Shown here piece by piece: positions 16,924-24,066 of a stretch of 41,573 nt of DNA. A program made the position numbers and the translations under genes. Location: the NCBI GenBank assembly GCA_934747805.1, contig CAKVHC010000009.1:1-41573 (forward strand). Reading direction: 5' to 3'. The DNA is from an uncultured Clostridia bacterium. GTDB taxonomy: Bacteria > Bacillota > Clostridia > Christensenellales > UBA1242. The notes beneath the pieces are model-generated. The model did not search any database. It saw only the letters and a list, made by a program, of their open reading frames with translations, and had not been told where the DNA came from. Each line of letters opens with the position of its first letter. The stretch's first letter is position 1.

Positions 16924-18791
16924 GCAAAACAAAAAAACTCCGCAAATTAAAATCTGGTCAAGACACACAAGTCGTTGCAGAAGAAAGCAAGCCTACATCA
17001 TACGAGTTAAGAAAGAAACGAAATATAAATTTCAAACAATCTTTGAAAATTACGGGGAAGGTTATCGCATTTGGTAAGCCATATCATAAGTATTTATACC
17101 TTTCGCTATTATCAATTTTCTTGCAGACGTTCTGTCAGTTGATGCAACCAGTCTATCTCGGAAAGTGTATTGACTGCCTTATTGGTGAAGGGCAAGTTCA
17201 GTTTGCTACGCTTGGCAAATATACTGCTATAATGTTGGTGTTCATTGTCTTCAACGCACTATTTACTTATCTCGGTGATGTGCTATCAAATGTGTATTGT
17301 TTTAAATCTGCAGGATACATCCGCAACAAGTTCTTTGAGAAAATAAACAAGGTGCCACTCAAATTCGTTGACCAGAACTCTCATGGTGACCTACTCAGCC
17401 GTCTTTCAAACGACGTGAACATGCTGACCGACGGCTTTTTGGAAGGTATAACTGGCATCACAAATGGCGTTATTACAATTCTAGGCACACTTATATTTAT
17501 GTTGGTGCTGGACTTCAGACTTGCCTTGATCATTGCACTTATCGCTCCAATCAGCTTGATAGCTTCATTCTACATTGCCAAAAAGTCGTACAAGCTTTTC
17601 GTTGAGCATGTTGAAACAGAAGGCGAGGCAAATGGTTATTTGGAAGAAATGATTAGCGGTAGCCGTGTGGTTAAAGCTTTCGGCTTTGAAGACGAGAGCG
17701 AAAAGAAATTCGATACAATCAACCAGAGATATTACAAGGTCTGTGAAAAAGAGGAGTTTGTATCCAACATTGCCAATCCGCTTACTCGTGTGATTAATGC
17801 TGTGGTGTATAGTTGTGTAGGACTCTTTGGCGGCTTGCAAATCGTGGCTGGACGTGCCACTGTGGGTTTAATATCCAGTTTTCTAAACTATGCGAATTCG
17901 TTTGGCAAGCCGTTTAATGAACTTGCAGGCGAAGTGACAGAACTGCAATCGGCTTTTGCTGCAGCGACACGAATCTTTGAAGTGTTGAATGCAACCGAAG
18001 AAGTGTCGGACAACAATCTGCCAGTATTGAAAAAGGCAGAAGGTCATGTGACGGCGGAAAACGTGTATTTTTCATACAACGACCGTGTAAAGTTAATAGA
18101 GAACTTTAACCTAACGGTCAAGCCTGGTCAGCGTGTTGCAATAGTTGGCCCGACCGGATGTGGCAAAACCACCCTCATAAACCTGCTGATGAGGTTTTAT
18201 GATGTTAACAGCGGCGTAATCAAGGTGGACGAAACGCCTATTACTGACGTCAAGCGTAGTAGCTTGCGAGCTCAATATGGCATGGTGCTGCAAGAGTCGT
18301 GGCTGTATAATGCTACTATTCGTGAAAACATTGCTTATGGCAAGCCTAACGCAAGTATGCAAGAGATTATTGAAGCGGCAAAATTGGCTGGTGCACACGA
18401 GTTTATCGACCGTATGCCAGACAAATATGAAACAGTGGTTACAGAAGGCGGCAACAATATTTCTCAGGGTCAAAAGCAGTTGCTCTGCATTGCTCGAATT
18501 ATGCTCGTAAAACCACCAATGCTCATTTTGGACGAGGCAACGAGCAACATCGACACTCGCACCGAACTGAAGATTCAACAGGCGTTCAACTCCATTATGA
18601 CGGGACGCACCACCTTTATTGTGGCACATAGATTGTCCACAATCGTGACGGCGGACAAGATTTTGGTGATGAATAAAGGCAATATCATTGAACAGGGAAC
18701 GCACGACGAACTCATGGCAAGGCACGGCTTCTATTATCATCTATACAATAGCCAATACGCCAAACCAGGCGACAACTCGGAGGCTTTATGA
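16920..18791 (+). CDS. ABC exporter half-transporter, catalytic subunit
   Basis: A 623-aa partner of the preceding gene, with start overlapping its stop (ATGA). The Lys/Arg-rich cytoplasmic N-terminus (about 45 aa) is followed by six membrane helices (about 55-335) and a nucleotide-binding domain. Walker A is GPTGCGKTT (about 410), the signature ISQGQKQ (about 514, a common variant of LSGGQ in this half), Walker B MLILDEATSNID (about 534, canonical Glu) and H-loop IVAHR (about 568). The residues lost in the partner are kept here, so the pair should have one active and one degenerate ATP site. The tight overlap with the downstream HAD gene makes a three-gene operon. Confidence 0.93.
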   Translation: MSKTKKLRKLKSGQDTQVVAEESKPTSYELRKKRNINFKQSLKITGKVIAFGKPYHKYLYLSLLSIFLQTFCQLMQPVYLGKCIDCLIGEGQVQFATLGKYTAIMLVFIVFNALFTYLGDVLSNVYCFKSAGYIRNKFFEKINKVPLKFVDQNSHGDLLSRLSNDVNMLTDGFLEGITGITNGVITILGTLIFMLVLDFRLALIIALIAPISLIASFYIAKKSYKLFVEHVETEGEANGYLEEMISGSRVVKAFGFEDESEKKFDTINQRYYKVCEKEEFVSNIANPLTRVINAVVYSCVGLFGGLQIVAGRATVGLISSFLNYANSFGKPFNELAGEVTELQSAFAAATRIFEVLNATEEVSDNNLPVLKKAEGHVTAENVYFSYNDRVKLIENFNLTVKPGQRVAIVGPTGCGKTTLINLLMRFYDVNSGVIKVDETPITDVKRSSLRAQYGMVLQESWLYNATIRENIAYGKPNASMQEIIEAAKLAGAHEFIDRMPDKYETVVTEGGNNISQGQKQLLCIARIMLVKPPMLILDEATSNIDTRTELKIQQAFNSIMTGRTTFIVAHRLSTIVTADKILVMNKGNIIEQGTHDELMARHGFYYHLYNSQYAKPGDNSEAL

Positions 18792-19381
18792 TTGGATACG
18801 ATTTCGACAAAACGATAATATCATGTGATTCGACTGTCGAGTTTTATAAATTTTGCTTGAAGCAAACACCTAGACTTTGGCTGAATTTGTTTTATCAAAT
18901 TGGCATAGGACTTGTGTTCAAGCTTGGCTTTATGAAAAAGACAGCATATAAAGAAAAAATGTATAGTTTCCTAAAATATGTGAAAAATATTGACCGTATG
19001 GTTGAAAAGTTTTGGGACAAAAATCAGCACAAGATTTATAAATATTACTTGCGTCAACGACGTGAGGATGATGTCATAATTTCGGCTTCCCCAGAATTTT
19101 TGCTGAAACCTATCATTGACCGTATCAATCCTAATGCTACGCTAATCGCTTCACGTGTCAACAAGTTCACAGGTAAATATACCGGCCTTAACTGCTATGG
19201 CGTGGAAAAATTGAATCGATTCCACGAAGTGTTTGGCGACGTTAGACTAGAAGCTTTTTATAGCGACTCAATGAGTGACGCACCAATGTTTAGACAGGCG
19301 GAAAATCAATATTTGATCAAGAAAGGTCAAATTCAAAGAATTGACACTATTTCAAAAATAATGAACGGATTTAGTTATTAA
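18788..19381 (+). CDS. HAD-superfamily (IB-type) phosphatase
   Basis: A 197-aa protein starting inside the ABC gene's stop (ATGA overlap). HAD motifs: I, YDFDKTI with nucleophile D5 and general acid D7; II, IISASPEFL; a Lys before the last motif in GVEKLNRF; IV, FYSDSMSDAPMF. The cap is a small helical insertion after motif I, as in phosphoserine phosphatase-like HAD-IB proteins, with a hydrophobic stretch near 30-50 that may touch the membrane. It is translationally coupled to the exporter, so its substrate may be linked to the exported compound or a phospholipid, but that is inference. A bidirectional terminator follows. Confidence 0.82.
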   Translation: MIGYDFDKTIISCDSTVEFYKFCLKQTPRLWLNLFYQIGIGLVFKLGFMKKTAYKEKMYSFLKYVKNIDRMVEKFWDKNQHKIYKYYLRQRREDDVIISASPEFLLKPIIDRINPNATLIASRVNKFTGKYTGLNCYGVEKLNRFHEVFGDVRLEAFYSDSMSDAPMFRQAENQYLIKKGQIQRIDTISKIMNGFSY

Positions 19382-19423
19382 AAAAACTCCCAAGCACTAA
19401 AGCATTTAAATTTTGTGTCATTC

Positions 19424-19453
19424 AAAAACGAACCACTGGTTTGGTTCGTTTTT
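19424..19453. terminator. Bidirectional intrinsic terminator
   Basis: AAAAACGAACCA (19424-19435) pairs with TGGTTCGTTTTT (19442-19453). T tracts lie on both strands, so it can end both the exporter operon and the HNH gene on the minus strand. Confidence 0.88.
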
Positions 19454-19462
19454 TCTATTTTT

Positions 19463-20338
19463 TTACTCTAAATCACTTTTCCCTAAGTTACAATCACTAC
19501 ATAAAGTTTGTAAATTTTCAATAATTGTCTCTCCACCTTTAGAATAAGGTTGAATATGGTCAACGTGCAATTCCAAATTTGGTGTAGTTGCAGGAGAGCG
19601 ACCGCACATACAACATTTAAAATTATCCCTTTTAAAAACTAAAAATCTTAATCTTAAATTTATATCTCTTCTTGTTAAATGTTTGGATGGGTAAGCTTTT
19701 TCATTAGTACTATCATTTTTGTTTATATTATTATCTTTTTTTTCTATACTTTGTTCACTATTAATGTAAATTACAAAATTTTGAAGAGCGTCTCTCCAAG
19801 ACCCAAATCTGCGACAGTATGTGTTTAAAGAAAATTTACTTAATCCTTTTTTTATATCACTTGTTGTAGGTTGTCTACAAAGTGAAATCCATAACCTTTC
19901 AATTTCTGAGAATAACTCCCCATCTGTTATATGTTTGCTTCCACCATTTAGAGAAATCCCTGCTTCTGATAATGCGTACTCCCAATACTTAAATTCATTT
20001 AGAACTCGTTTAAGACCAATTAAACTTTCTTTTTCATAAATTTTACAGTTTATATATCCAAATTTCGCATAAATTTTTTGAATGTCTTCTATAATATCTT
20101 TTCTTGTTATGTCCAGTTTTTGAATCTGTTTTCTACTGGTTTTAATACCAGCTTTCTGCAAAGCCAAAGTCCACGAACCAAATCTTTTAGATATCGTGCT
20201 TACACTAAATTTTCCAATTTCTTTATAAAATCCCGTTGTTAAGATTTCAACATTATTTTCTTTAATAACATTTTGTAGATCTACAATCAATTCATTATCT
20301 GATATGTTTCTATGATATTCATTTAATTGAAATTGCAT
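19463..20338 (-). CDS. HNH endonuclease with homing-endonuclease-associated repeats
   Basis: A 291-aa protein. The first ~190 residues hold three copies of a ~55-60 aa helical repeat, each ending in a signature: FGSWTLALQKAGI, FKYWEYALSEAGI and FGSWRDALQNF. This resembles the repeat seen next to homing-endonuclease nuclease domains and likely binds DNA. After a Lys/Asn/Glu linker comes a C-terminal HNH domain: zinc-type Cys pair CCMCGRSP, catalytic region LHVDHIQPYSKGG (H258, D260, H261), and ENLQTLCSDCNLGK. AGGAG precedes the ATG at good spacing. Base composition is more AT-rich than its neighbours and it stands alone between terminators, suggesting an acquired selfish nuclease. No intron or intein was recognised around it. 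Confidence 0.85.
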   Translation of the reverse strand: MQFQLNEYHRNISDNELIVDLQNVIKENNVEILTTGFYKEIGKFSVSTISKRFGSWTLALQKAGIKTSRKQIQKLDITRKDIIEDIQKIYAKFGYINCKIYEKESLIGLKRVLNEFKYWEYALSEAGISLNGGSKHITDGELFSEIERLWISLCRQPTTSDIKKGLSKFSLNTYCRRFGSWRDALQNFVIYINSEQSIEKKDNNINKNDSTNEKAYPSKHLTRRDINLRLRFLVFKRDNFKCCMCGRSPATTPNLELHVDHIQPYSKGGETIIENLQTLCSDCNLGKSDLE

Positions 20339-20359
20339 ACATTACTCCTAATCAATTAG

Positions 20360-20368
20360 ATTATAACA
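20360..20368 (-). promoter_or_regulatory. Extended -10 promoter element of the HNH gene
   Basis: On the minus strand TGTTATAAT (20360-20368) is an extended -10, about 20 nt before the ATG. No clear -35 is present. Confidence 0.5.
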
Positions 20369-20732
20369 TAAAATGATGGAAAGTGTATGAAAAAAATAAA
20401 GATTTATAAGATGGCAGTTAGATGTGTGTTTGTTATATACAATTGTTCTCGCTTATATCAAATAGTTGAACACACACCTATAAACAAAATTGAAGCAGAC
20501 AAAAAGTGAAAATGCGGTTAAACGCAACATGCTTTTGTTTTTTTGCCATTATGTATAATGGCAAATTTATTCAAGGGGGGGGGATTTAACAAAATTTTTT
20601 GAAATAAATTTTTTACTTGTCAAGACGGATAAAAAGAAAACAATGTTTTAGTTATGATTCTCTAATTATTAAATTAGTTCCAAAAGGCATTGACTGAACA
20701 AGAGTTTCTTGATAGGTATTGATAGATAAAAA
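20369..20732. other. Noncoding gap with inverted repeats and a G9 tract
   Basis: No credible gene is seen between the HNH promoter and the PAP2 stop. The gap holds an 8-bp inverted repeat TGTGTGTT (20423-20430) / AACACACA (20469-20476) and a small hairpin TGCG-gttaaa-CGCA near 20513-20526 that is followed by Ts on the minus strand. It also holds a perfect 10-bp palindrome at 20542-20565 and a run of nine Gs (20575-20583). The minus-strand hairpin could terminate PAP2 transcripts. Confidence 0.5.
20542..20565. repeat. Perfect inverted repeat, 10-bp arms with 4-nt loop
   Basis: TTTGCCATTA and TAATGGCAAA flank TGTA. There is no good T tract on either strand after it, so it is not a convincing terminator. 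It could be a protein-binding palindrome or RNA hairpin. Confidence 0.6.
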
Positions 20733-21302
20733 TTACTTTGTAGCAGTCGGTGAATTTTCTGTTTTTGTGGATTTTGCTTTCTGTTTGGCTTTGTAGATAA
20801 GGCAGATTATAATTGCAATGATGCTGCCGAGTAGCATTCCACCCAAGACATCCGTTAGATAATGCACGCATAAGAACACTCGAGAAAAAGCTATTAAAAA
20901 TGCTAGCACTAACGCACTCCAAGCCTTTTTACCTGCCAGCAGCATTAGGCTCACTGCCACAGCGAATGATGATGCGGTGTGTCCGGACGGGAAAGATGCA
21001 TCGCCCGGAATTTTGAGATTTATTGATTTTATAAAATCTAAAATAGCCGAATTTTTGCTAAAAGGTCGTGGCCTAGCTATGATAGGTTTCAATGCACAAT
21101 TGCATATCAGTAGTTCAACAAGCAGACATATTGTGGCGATTATTCCAATCTTGCGTGTTTTGGGTATGCAAATCAGCACAATCAAAATGGCAACCCAAAT
21201 CAGCCCATATTCGCCAAGATAGGTGATGAATTTCATTAAATAGTTGACGAATTTGCTGCCGTGCATATGCTGCATCATAAAGTTTATTACTATATTGTCC
21301 AT
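20733..21302 (-). CDS. PAP2-family membrane phosphatase
   Basis: A 189-aa multi-pass membrane protein of the PAP2 (type 2 phosphatidic acid phosphatase) family, which includes undecaprenyl-diphosphate and lipid phosphatases. The three motifs are present: KPIIARPRP (K72, R77-P78), PSGHT (105-109, H108) and SRVFLCVHYLTD (R141, H147, D151). Five or six hydrophobic helices surround them. I place the start at 21302 (MDNIVINFM) because a near-consensus promoter lies inside the longer frame to 21368/21374, with its -10 six bases before this ATG. Longer starts would be upstream of transcription. Substrate is not decided by sequence; the undecaprenyl carrier cycle is plausible. Confidence 0.85.
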   Translation of the reverse strand: MDNIVINFMMQHMHGSKFVNYLMKFITYLGEYGLIWVAILIVLICIPKTRKIGIIATICLLVELLICNCALKPIIARPRPFSKNSAILDFIKSINLKIPGDASFPSGHTASSFAVAVSLMLLAGKKAWSALVLAFLIAFSRVFLCVHYLTDVLGGMLLGSIIAIIICLIYKAKQKAKSTKTENSPTATK

Positions 21303-21308
21303 GTCATA

Positions 21309-21337
21309 ATTATATCCAAAATTCATAATATAGTCAA
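21309..21337 (-). promoter_or_regulatory. SigA-type promoter of PAP2 gene (predicted leaderless)
   Basis: On the minus strand: TTGACT (21332-21337), 17-bp spacer, TATAAT (21309-21314), then six bases, then ATG (21302-21300). No Shine-Dalgarno is possible in so short a leader. Confidence 0.78.
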
Positions 21338-21367
21338 TTTTATATAGTTTGATTTGCCAACTTTTCA

Positions 21368-21396
21368 TTGACAATTAGCCTTGAGAAGTGTATTAT
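21368..21396 (+). promoter_or_regulatory. SigA-type promoter of aspS
   Basis: Perfect TTGACA (21368-21373), 17-bp spacer, TATTAT (21391-21396). It is divergent from the PAP2 promoter. The leader to 21444 is about 40 nt with AGGAGA as ribosome-binding site; no T-box elements. Confidence 0.82.
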
Positions 21397-21443
21397 TAAT
21401 GCTGTAAATAGCAGCAAATTTGCAGATAATTTTAGGAGAATTT

Positions 21444-23189
21444 ATGATTAACAAAAATTGTTATCGCACGCACAATTGCGGTGAACTCAGGCTTTCGAAT
21501 GCGGGCGAACAAGTCGTTTTGAGCGGCTGGGTCAATGCCATTCGTCGTCTAGGCGGTCTGACATTCGTCACCCTGCGTGACCATTTCGGTCTTACTCAAC
21601 TTTTTGTACGTGATGAGAGCATGATTGACGGCATCACGAAAGAGACCGTTATTCGAGCAACCGGCAAGGTTATCGAACGTGAGAGTAAAAATAAAAATAT
21701 GCCTACAGGCGACATTGAAATTGACGTTGAGAAAATTGACGTGCTCGGCAAATGCACAAAGACATTGCCTTTCGATATTGACGAGTCAGGCAACTCAAAA
21801 GAAGATCTGCGTTTGAAATATAGATTTTTGGATTTACGTAATCCTGAGACTTTCAAAATCATTGACGCAAGGTCGAAAATGCTTATGGCAACACGCCAAA
21901 TCTTCCACGATTTAGGCTTTACTGAAGTTCAAACCCCAATACTTACCAGCAGTTCCCCAGAGGGCGCACGTGACTTTTTGGTGCCTAGCCGTCTGAATGC
22001 TGGCAAATTCTATGCTTTGCCACAAGCTCCACAGCAATTCAAACAACTTTTAATGGTGTCTGGATTCGATAAATATTTCCAAATTGCACCTTGCTTTAGA
22101 GATGAAGACTCACGTGCTGACCGTAGTCCAGGCGAGTTCTATCAAGCCGACTTTGAGATGAGCTTTGCCACTCAAGAAGACGTCTTCTTGGCAATGGAAA
22201 CCATTATGACCCGCCTTGTGCCACAAATGAGCGACAAGGTTATGACAAGTGCTCCATTTGAGCATATCCCTTATGCCGTTGCAATGGAGAAATATTGCTC
22301 GGACAAGCCTGACCTTAGAAACCCACTTTTGTGCTATGACTTGACCGACATTTTGCAGAATACTGAATTTAATGCTTTCAAAGGCAAAACTATCAAGGCA
22401 ATCTGTGCTCACACTGAAGGAAAACCACGTTCATTCTATGACGAGATGACAAAATATATCGTAAGTCTAGAAGGCAAAGGTTTGGCATACATTAAAGTGG
22501 GCGACGAGCTCACCGGCAGCGTTGTTAAATTCTTATCTGACGAAGAAAAAGTTAACATTTTGCACCGCACGAATGCACAAAAGGGCGACACCGTTTTCAT
22601 AATTGCAGACACGAAGACCGTTGCCACAAAACTTACAGGCAGTTTGCGTAATCGTTTGGGCAAAGAACTCGGACTTATTGACGAAAACAAACTACATTTC
22701 TGCTGGATAGTAGACTTCCCATTCTATGAATGGAATGAAGACACGCAAAGCGTTGACTTTGCTCACAACCCATTCTCTCTGCCACAGGGCGCTATGGATA
22801 GCCTAACCAACAAAGCTCCGCTTGACATACTAGCTTACCAATATGACCTAGTGCTGAACGGTGTTGAGCTCGCCAGTGGCGCAGTCCGTAACCATGACCC
22901 AGAGCTTATGGTTAAGGCATTTGAGATTGCGGGCTATGACAGAGAAGTGGTGGAAAACAAATTCCCAGCACTCTACAATGCGTTCAGTTACGGCGCACCA
23001 CCACACGCTGGTGCAGCATTCGGATTTGACCGACTTTTGATGATATTCTTCGACTGCGACTATATTCGTGATGTCATTGCCTTCCCACTCAACAAGACTG
23101 GACAGGACGTTTTGATGGGCGCACCTAACTACGTCACAGACAAGCAACTCAAAGACGTCCACATCAAACTAGATTTAGACAAGGAATAA
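21444..23189 (+). CDS. aspS: Aspartate--tRNA ligase (bacterial type)
   Basis: A 581-aa class II synthetase. The ATG at 21444 is chosen because AGGAGA sits 5-10 nt upstream; a TTG at 21420 would include that site in the protein. Domains: OB-fold anticodon-binding (about 1-105, LSGWVNAIRRLGGLTFVTLRD), catalytic motif 2 (CFRDEDSRADRSPGEFYQAD), the GAD insertion (about 285-415) that marks the bacterial type, and motif 3 (GAAFGFDRLLMIF). It charges tRNA-Asp. Whether it is discriminating or also charges tRNA-Asn cannot be settled here. A small unknown gene follows 2 bp downstream. Confidence 0.96.
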   Translation: MINKNCYRTHNCGELRLSNAGEQVVLSGWVNAIRRLGGLTFVTLRDHFGLTQLFVRDESMIDGITKETVIRATGKVIERESKNKNMPTGDIEIDVEKIDVLGKCTKTLPFDIDESGNSKEDLRLKYRFLDLRNPETFKIIDARSKMLMATRQIFHDLGFTEVQTPILTSSSPEGARDFLVPSRLNAGKFYALPQAPQQFKQLLMVSGFDKYFQIAPCFRDEDSRADRSPGEFYQADFEMSFATQEDVFLAMETIMTRLVPQMSDKVMTSAPFEHIPYAVAMEKYCSDKPDLRNPLLCYDLTDILQNTEFNAFKGKTIKAICAHTEGKPRSFYDEMTKYIVSLEGKGLAYIKVGDELTGSVVKFLSDEEKVNILHRTNAQKGDTVFIIADTKTVATKLTGSLRNRLGKELGLIDENKLHFCWIVDFPFYEWNEDTQSVDFAHNPFSLPQGAMDSLTNKAPLDILAYQYDLVLNGVELASGAVRNHDPELMVKAFEIAGYDREVVENKFPALYNAFSYGAPPHAGAAFGFDRLLMIFFDCDYIRDVIAFPLNKTGQDVLMGAPNYVTDKQLKDVHIKLDLDKE

Positions 23190-23191
23190 TT

Positions 23192-23683
23192 ATGAAAAAA
23201 TTGACTCTAGCGGAATATTTGACACGCCTTTTTCACTATGTAGACAAAGCAAAAGACAGAGGCGTCACAATATTCGTCCCAGAAGCAAATGTTTATGACC
23301 TGGCTTGCTTGGCAACCAAATTCGAAACAGGCTGCGACACCTTAGATTTGCATTTCGCCGAACAAATGTTGGACGTCGGCTTCAAGGTCGATTATGACAC
23401 AAATAGCGAAGACTACGAGTTTTCGGTTTGTCAAATGATAATGCCTAATCGCAGCATTATCATCAACCCAAATCTCAAAAGGGACACAACCCTTCCAGAG
23501 TGTAGAATTGATGACAGAAATTCATCCAAGCTGTGTGATTCGATTGAAAAATTAAACATGCACATCGTTCCATTGCAAAAACTTAGTGAACGAGAGAGCG
23601 AGTTGATGATAAAAATGGTCGGCTTGAAACGTAGCATTGAAAGAAAACATTATGAAAAGTATTACAATATATTTAATGGTTAA
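23192..23683 (+). CDS. Unrecognised 163-aa protein cotranscribed with aspS
   Basis: Not recognised. It is a soluble, acidic/basic mixed protein without signal peptide or membrane helix. A central segment FSVCQMIMPNRSIIINPN reads like a beta strand pair, and the C-terminus (about 125-160, SERESELMIKMVGLKRSIERKHYEKYY) is a long basic helix. It begins two bases after the aspS stop with AAGGAA as ribosome-binding site and is followed by a strong terminator, so it is translated from the aspS message. Codon use matches its neighbours, supporting a real native gene. Confidence 0.72.
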   Translation: MKKLTLAEYLTRLFHYVDKAKDRGVTIFVPEANVYDLACLATKFETGCDTLDLHFAEQMLDVGFKVDYDTNSEDYEFSVCQMIMPNRSIIINPNLKRDTTLPECRIDDRNSSKLCDSIEKLNMHIVPLQKLSERESELMIKMVGLKRSIERKHYEKYYNIFNG

Positions 23684-23713
23684 AAAACTTTTAAAATTTT
23701 TAAAAGTTTTTTT
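23684..23713 (+). terminator. Intrinsic terminator of aspS operon
   Basis: AAAACTTTTA (23684-23693) pairs with TAAAAGTTTT (23701-23710) and continues into Ts. The stem is AT-rich but long. Confidence 0.75.
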
Positions 23714-23890
23714 ATTTTTCAAAAAATATTCTTGTGTGTCGAACACGGTTGTGGCGTGGCTTGTTTTACACTACCATATATTAAATATGAAACAAAATCG
23801 CATTAAAAATTAAATTTTAAACACTATTTGTTCAAAACTATTGTGGTGGTCAATTATAAACAACACTAGTATTATTGAATAATATAAAAT

Positions 23891-23906
23891 ACAACATATA
23901 TGGTGT
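23891..23906 (+). promoter_or_regulatory. Candidate NrdR box
   Basis: ACAACATATATGGTGT matches about 13 of 16 positions of the NrdR consensus ACACWATATATWGTGT, as I recall it. A half-match sharing ACAACA begins 31 bp upstream at 23860, a three-turn spacing typical of paired NrdR sites. NrdR represses ribonucleotide reductase genes, which fits nrdD downstream. Confidence 0.45.
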
Positions 23907-24006
23907 TTAGCGAAAATTTGGCTAAAAAATCAATTTTTAGGACTAGTAAGATAAAAAATGCAACTAAAATTTGCGTTTTTTTTAAAAAAAATTTTTACAA
24001 ATTAAT

Positions 24007-24035
24007 TTGATAGATTTTCAAACTTGTTATATAAC
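24007..24035 (+). promoter_or_regulatory. Candidate promoter of nrdD
   Basis: TTGATA (24007-24012), 17-bp spacer, TATAAC (24030-24035). Predicted start near 24042 gives a 25-nt leader with AAGGGAGAG as ribosome-binding site before the ATG at 24067. Confidence 0.55.
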
Positions 24036-24066
24036 CAAAATAACAAAACTAAAAGGGAGAGAACAT

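Larger units (their letters stand above)
23714..24066 (+). other. AT-rich regulatory gap upstream of nrdD
   Basis: No gene is seen in these ~350 bp. The gap holds a candidate NrdR-type box, a candidate promoter (both listed separately) and AT-rich hairpins, including GCAA...TTGC followed by T8 near 23958-23982 and A8/T5 tracts to 23998. Confidence 0.5.

Noticed and set aside
21303..21374. Longer N-terminus for the PAP2 protein
   Set aside because: The extension contains a near-consensus promoter whose -10 ends six bases before the inner ATG; the added residues are not family-like.
24007..24066. Upstream TTG start for nrdD
   Set aside because: It overlaps the candidate promoter and ribosome-binding site; the ATG at 24067 gives the normal ATP-cone start.
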